This document shows, one piece after another, positions 46,705 to 55,057 of a stretch of 64,000 nt of DNA; positions within the stretch are counted from its first letter, which is position 1, and the number at the start of each line of letters is the position of its first letter. The notes under the pieces were generated by a model. It searched no databases and was not told the origin of the DNA. It was given only the letters and a program-made list of their open reading frames with translations. The stretch covers positions 434,001 to 498,000 of the forward strand of contig CAWBGB010000012.1 of the NCBI GenBank assembly GCA_963788285.1, given 5' to 3'. Origin of the DNA: Alicyclobacillus_A sp963788285 (GTDB lineage: Bacteria > Bacillota > Bacilli > Alicyclobacillales > Alicyclobacillaceae). The position numbers and the translations under genes were made by a program.

Positions 46705-48448
46705 GACGATTTTTGCGGTTGATGACCTTTTTAGCACCCTTTAAAGGACAGAGTTCTTCTATCCATCATGCTTCAATTTGCGACCATTGGCGCAAATATT
46801 GGTCTGATGGCCACCTCCGCGTATTTGATTGCCGCTGCTGCATTGCACCCGAGCACGATATTGCTCGTATGGGTGCCTATCGTTGGCGTACGGTTTTTTG
46901 GCATTTCACGGGCTGTGTTTCGTTATGCTGAACAGTACGTTTTACACGACTTGACATTTCGCATACTCACAAACATCCGAGTGTGGGTCTTTGCGCGAGT
47001 TGAGTCCCTGTCCACCGCTTTTTTATTCAGGTAGGAAAACTGGAGACATTTTGACGACTGTGGTTAGCGATGTCGATACCCTGCAAAACGTTTATTTACG
47101 TGCAATCATGCCGCCCATCGTTGCTTGTTTTGTCGCCGTGCTCGTCTACTTTATCATCAACACTTTCGGTTCCCGGCTTGCTGTTGTGTTTCTAAGCTTG
47201 TATTTCTGTGCCGGTTTTGGTATCCCCGTCGTTGTGCATCGATTGGGAAGGCGCGTTGGCACACAGATGATTGAGACAAGGGGAGAATTGTATTCCCACT
47301 TTGCTGAACAACTGCAGGGCATGTATGAAAGTCAGTTATATCCCTATGGGGAACTCCTGTCAGCGTTGAAGGGCAAGCAGGAGGCTTTGGCGTCACTCCA
47401 ATCTCGAATGACTTGCATCCACAGTGTATCCTCTGGGAGTGTGGTTCTTTTCTCAAACTTCACCATGTGGATGTTGCTCTGGATGGCAATTCCCTCTGTC
47501 ACCCATCATTCCATCGACGGCGTATACTTGCCCGTCATCGCGCTTACAGCATTAGCAAGCTTCGAAGCCGTCAAGCCTCTTCCCGCTGCATTTCAGCATT
47601 GGGGACAAAGTCTTCGCGCGGCCAAAAGGTTGTTTGACCTGGCTGACTCCCCTGCCCCTGTGAAACGCGCAGCCACTTCCACGGCGTATCCCATCAAGGA
47701 GTTTTCATTGTCTGTTCACCATGTCACCTTTCGATACACTGATGACGACGCACCTACCCTTTGTAACGTAGATTTTGACTTACCGTTCGGGAAGCATATC
47801 GCCATTGTCGGAGAAAACGGAGCGGGCAAAAGTACGCTGGCAAGCCTCCTTCTGGGGTTGTACAGGTACGAAGACGGTTCCATTCGATTGGGTAACCTCG
47901 AGTTATCTGAAATGGGTGAAGAACAAATCCGCCAGATTTTCACGCTAGTCAGCCAACATACGTATCTCTTTAATGCCACAGTCCTAGAAAACCTTAGAAT
48001 GGCAAAGCCAAACGCAACACAATCCGAAGTGGAAGACGCAGCAAGGGTGTCTCAACTTCACGATGTCATTGTCCATTTGCCACAAGGCTATGACACCGTG
48101 ATCGGTGAAGCGGGCGCAAGATTATCTGGCGGTGAACGCCAGCGCCTCGCATTGGCGAGAGCAATCTTGAGACCGGCACCCATCATTGTGTTCGATGAAC
48201 CCACAAATGGCTTGGATTCAATAACTGAACAAAGCTTTTTACGTGCGCTGTACCCCGTCATTGCCGGGCGATCCACTATTTATATTACACATCGCCTCGT
48301 TGGGCTTGAAGAGATGGACGAAATTTTGGTGATGCAACGCGGAAGTATTGTCGAGCGAGGCACGCATTACGCGTTATTAGAGCGTGGTGGGCTGTATCAA
48401 ACCATGTGGGAATTGCAACGTGAAATGTTGCGTTCTAATCCAGCATAA
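46701..48448 (+). pseudogene. cydC: Thiol reductant ABC exporter, CydC-type subunit, two frameshifts
   Basis: It begins with a GTG overlapping the cydD stop by 4 bases (RRFLRLMTFLAPFKGQS). A one-base indel at about 46760 moves the frame to MLQFATIGANIGLMATSAYL then VGVRFFGISRAVFRYAEQ. A second near 47030, after STAFLFR, moves it to GRKTGDILTTVVSDVDTLQN, which stays open to the end. The ATPase domain is intact (GENGAGKSTLASLLLG, LSGGERQRLALARA, IIVFDEPTNGLDS). Unless the indels are sequencing errors, the CydCD exporter, and so bd assembly, is impaired. Confidence 0.9.
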
Positions 48449-48499
48449 ATTAACTATCCGGTGAGGTAGTGCCCCGTCAATAGACCAAGCAATGACTTC

Positions 48500-48785
48500 T
48501 GGCCACCGAGCTGTGGCACCCAAAACGAATTCACCTACATATCCGCATTCAACTCAAACTGCACCGGAACCCCGGTTGGAATTTCGCATTAGCTGACTGT
48601 TACCACGCCATTTCGGTAACGGGAACAACCATTTCCAATTAAGCGACGTCACCTGAATGGGGCTTGTCATGAAGCTGTGTTCAGGGGGCTTCACCAGTGA
48701 ATAAGTGGTCTTTGCGGGCCCCACCCCCAAAATGCCCACGATAACAATGACCCACCAAGCCACACCTCTAGGGTGCGATTCATTA
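48500..48785 (-). pseudogene. Fragment of a second quinol oxidase subunit II
   Basis: On the minus strand NRTLEVWL, then VIVIVGILGVGPAKTTYSLV, LNWKWLF, then CEIPTGVPVQFELNADM, a stop, and VNSFWVPQLGGQ. These align in order with residues about 90-190 of qoxA (23929-24876) but are clearly diverged. At least two frameshifts and one stop are present. It lies 50 bp after the cydC copy, convergent with it. Confidence 0.8.
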
Positions 48786-48984
48786 TGGAACTTATATCAT
48801 CGAGCGTCGTTCCTTCCGTTCTGCATCATGTCTCATAGTACCAAAAATATTCGAGTAAAGGAGTATCGGTACTTTGATTTTAGAACGGATTTTAGTTCCG
48901 GTTTTTGATGACCTTCAAGTCTGTTTGTAATCGTTAGAGTCTCATTAGGTGGTGTAAAATCTGAGGCTTGATATTGACGAAAAA

Positions 48985-49048
48985 GCCATCGAGTGCAACC
49001 TACTAAAGTGACACCAAACACATTAGTAGAGGAGGCAAACTCGATGGC
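48985..49048. repeat. Inverted repeat around the start of an IS256 remnant
   Basis: GCCATCGAGT (48985-48994) and its complement ACTCGATGGC (49039-49048), with inner TACTAA/TTAGTA also pairing. It overlaps the ATG at 49044. Possibly a former IS end or a translational hairpin. Confidence 0.5.
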
Positions 49049-49105
49049 TTCTATAAATAGAGATCGCACTTTTGGAGCTTGAATTGCAAATTCCCAAGCT
49101 ACGTA
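49044..49105 (+). pseudogene. IS256-family transposase, 5' piece
   Basis: Behind AGAGGAGG, an ATG leads after a one-base shift into LELELQIPKLR, which joins in frame across the inserted IS to KGSYFPSLLEPRRRAEKA at 50720. IS256 (Mutator) transposases carry IPKLR-x-GSYFP at this point, but about 70 N-terminal residues are missing. Confidence 0.65.
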
Positions 49106-50713
49106 GGGTCTGCTGAATGGGTCATGCATTAGCTTGGAATGGGAGACGTGACAGTCTGGAGCAGCCATTCGAGAAAAAGAGTCAAGAAAAGACGGAGGCG
49201 CCGCTCCAGGTTCAGTACCAGCAACTGCATCGCGACAACCGTCTCGCTCGTCGCCTGAAGGCGCGCCCGAATTAGCCCCAGGCCATAGAGGCGCTTGCCT
49301 TCGCCGAATTTTCCTTCAACTGCATTACGCTCCACTGCGTCCTGCCTCTCTATCTTCCTCTGTTCCACTTGCTCCGTCTTCGAGGGCCGGCCCAGCGGCG
49401 GTCCACTTAAGCGAATGCCGCGTTCCTTGCAGTAACGCAGGTTCTCCCGGTTCCGGTAGGCCTTGTCGGCCAGCACAGCCTCTGGATAGTAGCCATAGCG
49501 TTCCCGGTAAGCCTCAACCGCCGCCTGCAGGGTGTGACCTTCATGAAAGCTGTCCCAATTCAACCGCTCTAGTCTTGCGTACCCGTCCACCACACTGATT
49601 GCCACTTTTGCGCCGAACTCAACGTTTGCACGTACCTTGCCACGGACGATAGGACGCACATGGGGTTGCGAGATGCTGACGACCCGATCGTCGATGCGCC
49701 GCATCCTCCTGCGGTACATCTCCTCTTGCTGGCGATACAGCTCATGAATGACCAACAGTTGACGATGTTGCCGAACGCTCAACGCGCTGAGTCCGACCTC
49801 ATTCCTCAATTTGGCGATGATTCGCAAGTCACGGGCTACAAACCGCAGTTGCTTCCCGATTGCCTTGCGCAGTGCACGCGGACTCACGCGCCTCTGCTTC
49901 GCCACCGTCAGATACGCCTTGTGCGCCTTCTCCCGATAGGTGCGCGGTTTGCGACTACCAGGCTCACGCACCGCATGTAAAACGTCAATCATCTTCTCCA
50001 ACTTCTCCCGAACCTCATTGAGTAAGGACAGGTCGGTTGGGTAGGCGATGTCCGCCGGGGCACACGTGGCATCGAGCAACAGCTTACCTTGGTTCGCAGG
50101 CGTCTCCTTATCTGTTGATGGCTTGGAGGTGGCGTCCACCTCGGGCTGCCCTGGATGTCCATCATCCCGGTCATCAGAATCATCGCTTTCGTCTTTCTCC
50201 ATCACGATCCATTCATTGACCTGGTTGATCACGTCCGGACCAAGTCGCTTGCGAAAGTGCGTCATCAGAGAGGGATGAAACGGTGGTTCTTCCTGAAAGC
50301 TTGGTAATCCGATGAAGTATTGCAAATACGGGTTCTCCGTGATCTGACGAACCGTCTCCCGGTCGCTCAGACCCAAGCGTTCCTGGATGATGAGTGCACC
50401 AAGCGCCACACGGACCGAGTATGCCTTCTGTCCCTTCGTCCAGGATTTGAAACGCTCTCCTTAGTGCTCTTCAACCTTCCACCAGGGAATCATCTGGGCG
50501 AGTTTGACCCAGCGGTTCTCCTGATTCAACTTTCCGCCAAATGGTAGGAAGAAGTCATCCGGCAACAGGATCTGTCGTTCAGTCGGTCGATACATAGGTC
50601 CCCTCACGTGCAAGGATTTTGACGGGTTTCACGAGAAATCCATGCACAAGATTTCGTGATGAAAGGCCAAGAATCCTTGTCGCTACTGGGTTTTTCAATC
50701 GTTCAGCAGACCC
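49106..50713 (-). mobile_element. IS5/IS1182-like insertion sequence, copy 2 (inactive)
   Basis: 1608 bp with GGGTCTGCTGAA terminal repeats. It is flanked by TACGTA on both sides (49100-49105, 50714-50719). Removing the element and one TACGTA restores an uninterrupted IS256 reading frame (IPKLR-KGSYFP), which proves the 6-bp target duplication. It is almost identical to copy 1 but without its 30-bp deletion. Confidence 0.92.
49129..50595 (-). pseudogene. DDE transposase of IS5/IS1182-like element, copy 2
   Basis: The start ATG is at 50593-50595. A TAA at 50461-50463 (Asp GAC in copy 1, WWKVEEH-D-GERF) interrupts the N-terminal domain. The remaining 426 codons are intact, including GKLLLDATCAPADIAYPTDL and the catalytic C-terminal domain. 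Copy 1 is sound at this codon, and this copy is sound where copy 1 is broken. Confidence 0.88.
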
Positions 50714-51053
50714 TACGTAAAGGCAGCTATTTCCCCAGTTTATTAGAGCCACGACGTCGGGCGGAGAAGGCGTTACTCAATGTCGTCCAGGAAGCCTATG
50801 TGCATGGTGTGAGCACTCGTAAGGTTGATGAACTTGTGGAGTCGCTGGACATCGGCGGAATCAGCAAGAGTGAAGTGTCTCGCATCTGCAAGGAGCTCGA
50901 TGAGGTTGTCCAGGCGTTTAAGAGTCGCCCGCTTGAAGGTGAGTTCCCCTATGTTTGGCTGGATGCCACCTTTCCCAAGGTTCGTGAGGGTGGTCGGGGC
51001 CAGCGTTTGTCATTGCCATTGGTGTGAAAGCCACCCGCGAGCGCGATGTGCGT
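50714..51053 (+). pseudogene. IS256-family transposase, middle piece
   Basis: KGSYFPSLLEPRRRAEKALL, VHGVSTRKVDELVESL, ISKSEVSRICKELDEVVQAF, then FPYVWLDATFPKVREGGR with the first catalytic Asp of Mutator transposases. A one-base shift near 51000 leads to FVIAIGVKATRERDV. The remainder (second Asp, Glu) is absent: the element is truncated before the XRE region. Confidence 0.85.
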
Positions 51054-51219
51054 ATAAAGTCTTACGTACGGTGGACACTGACAAAGGTGGTATTAGTTTT
51101 AGGTTCCAGCGATTTCCAATTATTCTCATAATACTACGCGCCTTAATGTACCTTACAGCTTCCTCCACTTCCTCTTTTGTTGCCTTACGGTCACCAATCA
51201 TAAGCGGATACTTTTCCAT
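51010..51219 (-). CDS. Small protein downstream of XRE regulator, 3' end doubtful
   Basis: The ATG directly follows the TGA of the XRE gene. MEKYPLMIGDRKATKEEVEE then AVRYIKARSIMRIIG looks real. The rest runs into the IS256 remnant and is probably foreign, so the original C-terminus is lost. No domain recognised. Confidence 0.4.
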   Translation of the reverse strand: MEKYPLMIGDRKATKEEVEEAVRYIKARSIMRIIGNRWNLKLIPPLSVSTVRKTLYAHRARGWLSHQWQ

Positions 51220-51492
51220 TCAGTCTTCAGGAGTTAGATAATCTCTATCCTCAAGAAATCGCTTTCTCTCTTCCGTAAATACATGCGGGTTTTCCGTTTT
51301 CCCCAGTAAGTAGTCAACCGATACATCAAACACATCGGCCAACAGTTTAACCGCCTCTAAATTCGGAGTACGCGAACCTGTTTCGTAAGAGGAGATGGCG
51401 GACTTGTTCATGCCTACGCGTTCCCTAAGTTCCTCCTAAGTCCATTTCTGCTGCTTTCTTAGTGCGCGTAAACGTTCCGGCAACTTATCCAT
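51220..51492 (-). pseudogene. XRE-family repressor with internal stop
   Basis: ATG 51492: MDKLPERLRALRKQQKWT, TAG (51436-51438), EELRERVGMNKSAISSYETG, then NLEAVKLLADVFDVSVDYLL. A standard Cro/CI helix-turn-helix in which the codon normally for Gln of the HTH is an amber stop. It is 9 bp from the next XRE gene on the same strand. A former phage or ICE repressor. Confidence 0.8.
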
Positions 51493-51500
51493 AAGGCTCG

Positions 51501-51905
51501 TCACCTATCCGATCTCTTAAGTGTATCTGAATCTTGTTCACTAATCGGGGCTGCGCCATCAATGTTGTCTGGCGTGGATGCGGCGAGCTTCATGATAAGC
51601 TCCAATACAATCCGTTGAGAGTCTGGGTCCAATTTCTGTACAAGTCGCGCTATTCTTGTTTCAAGGCTTTCCGGATGTTTATCTGGTATCGTTCTTTCGG
51701 AATCAATGGTATTTTTGCCATCGTTGACCAAGTAGTCCAAGGAAACTTCATACAATTTGGCTAGCATTCCAAGCGTATCTGCGTCCGGTTGTTTACTCCC
51801 TCGTTCGTATTTGGAGATGTTGAAGTTCCCCGTACGTTTAGCCACATATAATTGTGACCACCCTTTAGCTTCTCTCGCCTGTCTCAATCTGTCCCCTAGA
51901 GTAGA
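51501..51905 (-). CDS. XRE-family repressor (phage/ICE immunity type)
   Basis: 134 residues from the GTG at 51905 (VSTLGDRLRQAREAKGWSQL) with GGTGAGG just upstream; the frame extends to 51944. HTH: LYVAKRTGNFNISKYERGSK. A C-terminal helical tail (LETRIARLVQKLDPDSQRIV) may dimerise. It is divergent from the excisionase at 52026 with 120 bp between, the standard lysogeny switch layout. Confidence 0.82.
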   Translation of the reverse strand, partial: STLGDRLRQAREAKGWSQLYVAKRTGNFNISKYERGSKQPDADTLGMLAKLYEVSLDYLVNDGKNTIDSERTIPDKHPESLETRIARLVQKLDPDSQRIVLELIMKLAASTPDNIDGAAPISEQDSDTLKRSDR

Positions 51906-52025
51906 CACATTCCTCACCCCTCTTATACAAATATTATCAAACATTTACATTACGAAGCCTTTTACAGGATGTTTCCGAACGTCTAGCGAATGCACTCTGA
52001 TAACGACACGAAAGGGAGTTTAACG

Positions 52026-52190
52026 ATGAAACAACCCATGGATTATCCGCTTGGGCTAAAGGTGAAAGACGTTGCAGAGATCATGGGTGTCTGCCTTGAG
52101 AAAGCATACGACCTGACGAGGCGCAAAGATTTTCCTGCAATACGAGATGGTAGACGCATCATCATTCCGCGAGATGCGTTTTTCAAGTAG
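52026..52190 (+). CDS. Excisionase-family DNA-binding protein
   Basis: 54 residues, AAAGGGAG before the ATG. MerR-like winged HTH of Xis proteins: LKVKDVAEIMGVCLEKAYDL then FPAIRDGRRIIIPRDAFFK. It normally controls excision of an integrated element together with an integrase, which is not in the window. First gene on the right side of the repressor switch. Confidence 0.78.
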   Translation: MKQPMDYPLGLKVKDVAEIMGVCLEKAYDLTRRKDFPAIRDGRRIIIPRDAFFK

Positions 52191-52407
52191 TTTAACGAGA
52201 CATCATGGAACACATCTCAATAAAGGTGCAGATGGTTTTCCTCTGTTCTGGGAGATGTCACCCCTAACTTAGTATATTCCCTACTCAAATTGTCCATCCT
52301 TCTTCTAGAATTAGGATTTATATGAAGTGTGTACCATTACAGCAGTTCCCTCTAAACTGTGTTCGTGCTTGATTTATCCCGATAATACGATAATTCACTC
52401 GGTCTTT

Positions 52408-52659
52408 TCAGGGGCGATGCGGATACATCGTGACATGCGTACTGTTTAGCGTAATTGAAGGAATAGAGGTTTTCCCACAGCCTAAAATATCAAACCGAAA
52501 AGCCGAACCATAATTTTCCAAACCACATTTGTAGCTTTCCGGTAATTTGTTATCTAGTTCTTCTTCGATTCTTTTAATATCCGCTTCATGGATTCCACCA
52601 GTGAAATCATTATCGTCGGGATTCTCTCAAATAAAATCGATAAGCTCTTTACGTTTCAA
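52408..52659 (-). pseudogene. SUKH (SMI1/KNR4) immunity-type protein remnant
   Basis: The TTG at 52659 follows GGAGGG by 7 bases. MKRKELIDFI, TGA, ENPDDNDFTGGIHEADIKRI, EEELDNKLPESYKCGLENYG, FRFDILGCGKTSIP. This matches the N-terminal half of YobK/SUKH-1 immunity proteins of contact-dependent or LXG/polymorphic toxins. The stop at codon 11 and the loss of the C-terminal half make it inactive. No toxin gene is seen next to it. Confidence 0.7.
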
Positions 52660-53194
52660 CGTACATCCCTCCAGATAACAAGACCTTGGTGTTATGCATA
52701 TGGTTGCTGTGCCTGTTCTTCCTGAATGATCGCGCGCTTGCCGAATTCACCATAACCACAATCTCTCCACACCTTCTATACAGCTTTTTCACATCTACCT
52801 TGTACACTAGGCTCGTAGGCAGGGCGACATGAGGGATCGCCGCCGTCACTGGCGAAGGAGGGGCCAGTGACATTACCGACCTAGTATTCAACTTCACTGT
52901 CCATACTCCATGTGTGACGCTCGCTGATGTGAGGTGGGCGTCTTTTTTAATCCCACACCCGACAAAACGACCACTTACCACAACTGAACTCCAGGTCAAA
53001 CACAAACCAGTCCTTTGTGTGCACACACGGTACATGGTTCGCGGGGGTTCATCTTCCCACCAGGCGCCCGCCCGCCTCCATGCACCTTTGCGGCATACCC
53101 TTTTGCAACTTTTGAATCTGTCTGGTATTGTCGTAGCTGGATAAATCCCCAACTTCCGTAACTGACAATGAAAAAGGCGTGGGAAAGCAATATT
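52660..53194. other. Gene-poor DNA between SUKH remnant and tRNA fragment
   Basis: It has a hairpin GTCACTGG..CCAGTGAC at 52845-52871 and no supported gene. A long minus-strand frame through here (to 53437) is antisense to the tRNA fragment and was rejected. Confidence 0.45.
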
Positions 53195-53253
53195 CGGACT
53201 TAAAATCTGCCGGGGGTAACCCCGTACAGGTTCGAGTCCGGTTCTCGGCACCA
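53195..53253 (+). tRNA. 3' fragment of tRNA-Leu (UAA), candidate attachment site
   Basis: It begins in the anticodon stem (CGGA-CTTAAAA-TCTG, anticodon TAA). It continues with a leucine-type long variable arm (GGGG-GTAA-CCCC), the T arm (ACAGG-TTCGAGT-CCGGT, one mismatch), the acceptor 3' strand TCTCGGC and encoded ACCA. No matching 5' half (GCCGAGA..) or D arm is upstream. A tRNA 3' end without its 5' half is the usual footprint of tRNA-targeting integration. Confidence 0.8.
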
Positions 53254-53274
53254 TGTAAAAAACCCTTTCTTTTC

Positions 53275-53309
53275 GGCGATATCTCGGAGTTTGAGGTATC
53301 GCCTTTTTT
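53275..53309 (+). terminator. Intrinsic terminator behind the tRNA-Leu 3' end
   Basis: GGCGATA-tCTC..GAG-gTATCGCC followed by six T. It sits where a tRNA terminator belongs, suggesting the sequence to the right is the original chromosomal flank. Confidence 0.88.
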
Positions 53310-53900
53310 ATCTCTTCAAGTCTGTTGAAGATTGTTAACGTCAATCCTTGTTTGCCCGGCTCCATCAATAAAGTTAGTAACAAATATTTTGAGCAGATAA
53401 ATGATAATGCTGTAACACCGTTCCGACTCCGAAACATCTCTGCCGCGCGTTGGTCGACTCCCCAGATACTCGGTCACATACCGGTCGATAGTCCTCACCG
53501 CCAACTTGTTGGCTAGCTCTTTTCGACCGCGATCATCGAGTTGCTCATCAGTCTTGGGGTGGACATGCGTATTATTTCATCAGACTCCAGGAAATTAAGA
53601 ACAGTGCAGTCCCCAGGATAGGTAATTTATAGCCATTATTGGAGGCGAAATATGTACAAACTACAAGGTGTGGCCCAGATCAAAGCTGCCACGAGGAGTT
53701 TGCGCTACGGGAAATCGTCGACAGCCATACGAATCATCGGAGCGATATAATTCAGGTACTAAATTTTTTAATTCAACATGTTTGCAACCCGTAACTGATT
53801 TTCGGTAACGTTATACTGGATGGTATGTATCAGTGCGTTATTTTTGACGGCCGCAACGCGTGATAACACACGTATCTGTCGATATGGGAGGCGTATTTCT
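53310..53900. other. Intergenic with one possible 32-codon frame
   Basis: ATG at about 53652 behind TTGGAGG encodes MYKLQGVAQIKAATRSLRYG and 12 more residues; no family. Otherwise nothing is recognised before the flavodoxin gene. Confidence 0.35.
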
Positions 53901-54443
53901 ATGAAAATATACGTGGTGTACGACAGCGAGAACGGACACACCGAGGCGCTTGCAAAAGCCATCGCCGAAGGTGCCAGTTCAAACGAACGGGCAGAAGTAT
54001 ATTTGCGCCATGTAAAGGACGCCGATGTCCGTGATTTGGTGGATGTAGACGCGATTATTTGGGGGTGCCCTGGGCATTTTGGAACAATTAGTTCCGGACT
54101 AAAAGCATGGATTGACAAGCTCGGTTACCTATGGGCAAAAGGAAAGTTGATCGGCAAGGTAGGCGCAGCATTTTGTACAACAGCCACCGTGCATGGCGGC
54201 ACGGAAATGACGTTGTGGAACTTAATCACCCCGATGCTACATAACGGAATGATCATCGTAGGATTACCTGGAACGGTTCCTGAAAACGTACTCTACGGCT
54301 CGTACTACGGAGTTGGTATCACTTGCCCCGTGGAAATGTCTAAAGACGCACCGCTGAATTTGCCGACTGAATCTGATTTGGCACTCGGACGCGCACTGGG
54401 TCGCCGTGTTGCCGAAGTGACCGCTAAAATGGTCGGTGAATGA
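53901..54443 (+). CDS. Flavodoxin-fold protein, WrbA/NAD(P)H:quinone oxidoreductase-like
   Basis: 180 residues from ATG 53901 with GGGAGGCG upstream. FMN phosphate loop YVVYDSENGHTEALAKAI; second FMN loop WGCPGHFGTISSGLKAWIDK; third TATVHGGTEMTLWNLI then GMIIVGLP. This is the flavodoxin_2/WrbA arrangement; a two-electron quinone reductase protecting against redox cycling is likely. It starts a three-gene run with a membrane protein and a J-protein. Confidence 0.85.
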   Translation: MKIYVVYDSENGHTEALAKAIAEGASSNERAEVYLRHVKDADVRDLVDVDAIIWGCPGHFGTISSGLKAWIDKLGYLWAKGKLIGKVGAAFCTTATVHGGTEMTLWNLITPMLHNGMIIVGLPGTVPENVLYGSYYGVGITCPVEMSKDAPLNLPTESDLALGRALGRRVAEVTAKMVGE

Positions 54444-54481
54444 ACTCCTGGCTGAACTGGAATGGAAATGAGGTGATCCCG

Positions 54482-55051
54482 ATGGGGTTTTTAACCATAT
54501 ACGTCGTGGCAATCGTGATCATCGGTGCGATTGTCATTTCCATCAACATCCGACTCATTCGTCGTGAGAAGAACGATAGTGCAGATCCAGCCGCGAAAAC
54601 GAGTTCAGCAGAGGGTCAGCTGGACGAGACCGTTTCTGAGCCAAGGCAGAATACAGTGACTAAGTCCTCTAGACCGTCTGAAGTTCCAAAGGCCGGACCC
54701 CATCAAGAGGTTCCAAGCTCGGTACAGGACGAAGCGCTACCACCTGCCAAGAGGGCAGCAGCTACCGCAACAACACCGTCGACGCCTATTTTTCAACAGA
54801 GGTCTCAGCAAGCACCTCTCAAGCAGGCGGCCCGTACAGCAACGGTTCGTCCAGTAGAAGCTTTGGATGAATTAAAGCGGGATGCATTTAAAATGACGGA
54901 TGACGATTATCGCAATGCGCTTCGACACTTGTCGGGACTCGATACACCCGACAAGACGCCTGAATTGGATGAAGAACTAATGGTCACAAGCGATGATGCG
55001 TATCGTGAAGCTCTGCGCTCCATGATGAACAAAAAACAGGATTCGTGTTGA
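54482..55051 (+). CDS. Single-pass membrane protein, unknown
   Basis: 189 residues from ATG 54482 (AGGTGATCCCG before it). An alternative ATG at 54440 overlaps the previous stop. N-terminal TM FLTIYVVAIVIIGAIVISI, a long Pro/Ser/Thr/Ala/Gln-rich linker (about 30-115), and a C-terminal pair of similar motifs DDDYRNALRHL and SDDAYREALRSM, which look like a repeated short helical unit. No known domain. Confidence 0.65.
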   Translation: MGFLTIYVVAIVIIGAIVISINIRLIRREKNDSADPAAKTSSAEGQLDETVSEPRQNTVTKSSRPSEVPKAGPHQEVPSSVQDEALPPAKRAAATATTPSTPIFQQRSQQAPLKQAARTATVRPVEALDELKRDAFKMTDDDYRNALRHLSGLDTPDKTPELDEELMVTSDDAYREALRSMMNKKQDSC

Positions 55052-55057
55052 ACGGGT

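Noticed and set aside
52649..53437. 262-codon minus-strand frame containing MVPRTGLEPVRG
   Set aside because: This phrase is the well-known antisense translation of a tRNA 3' end; the frame crosses the tRNA-Leu fragment and the SUKH leader.
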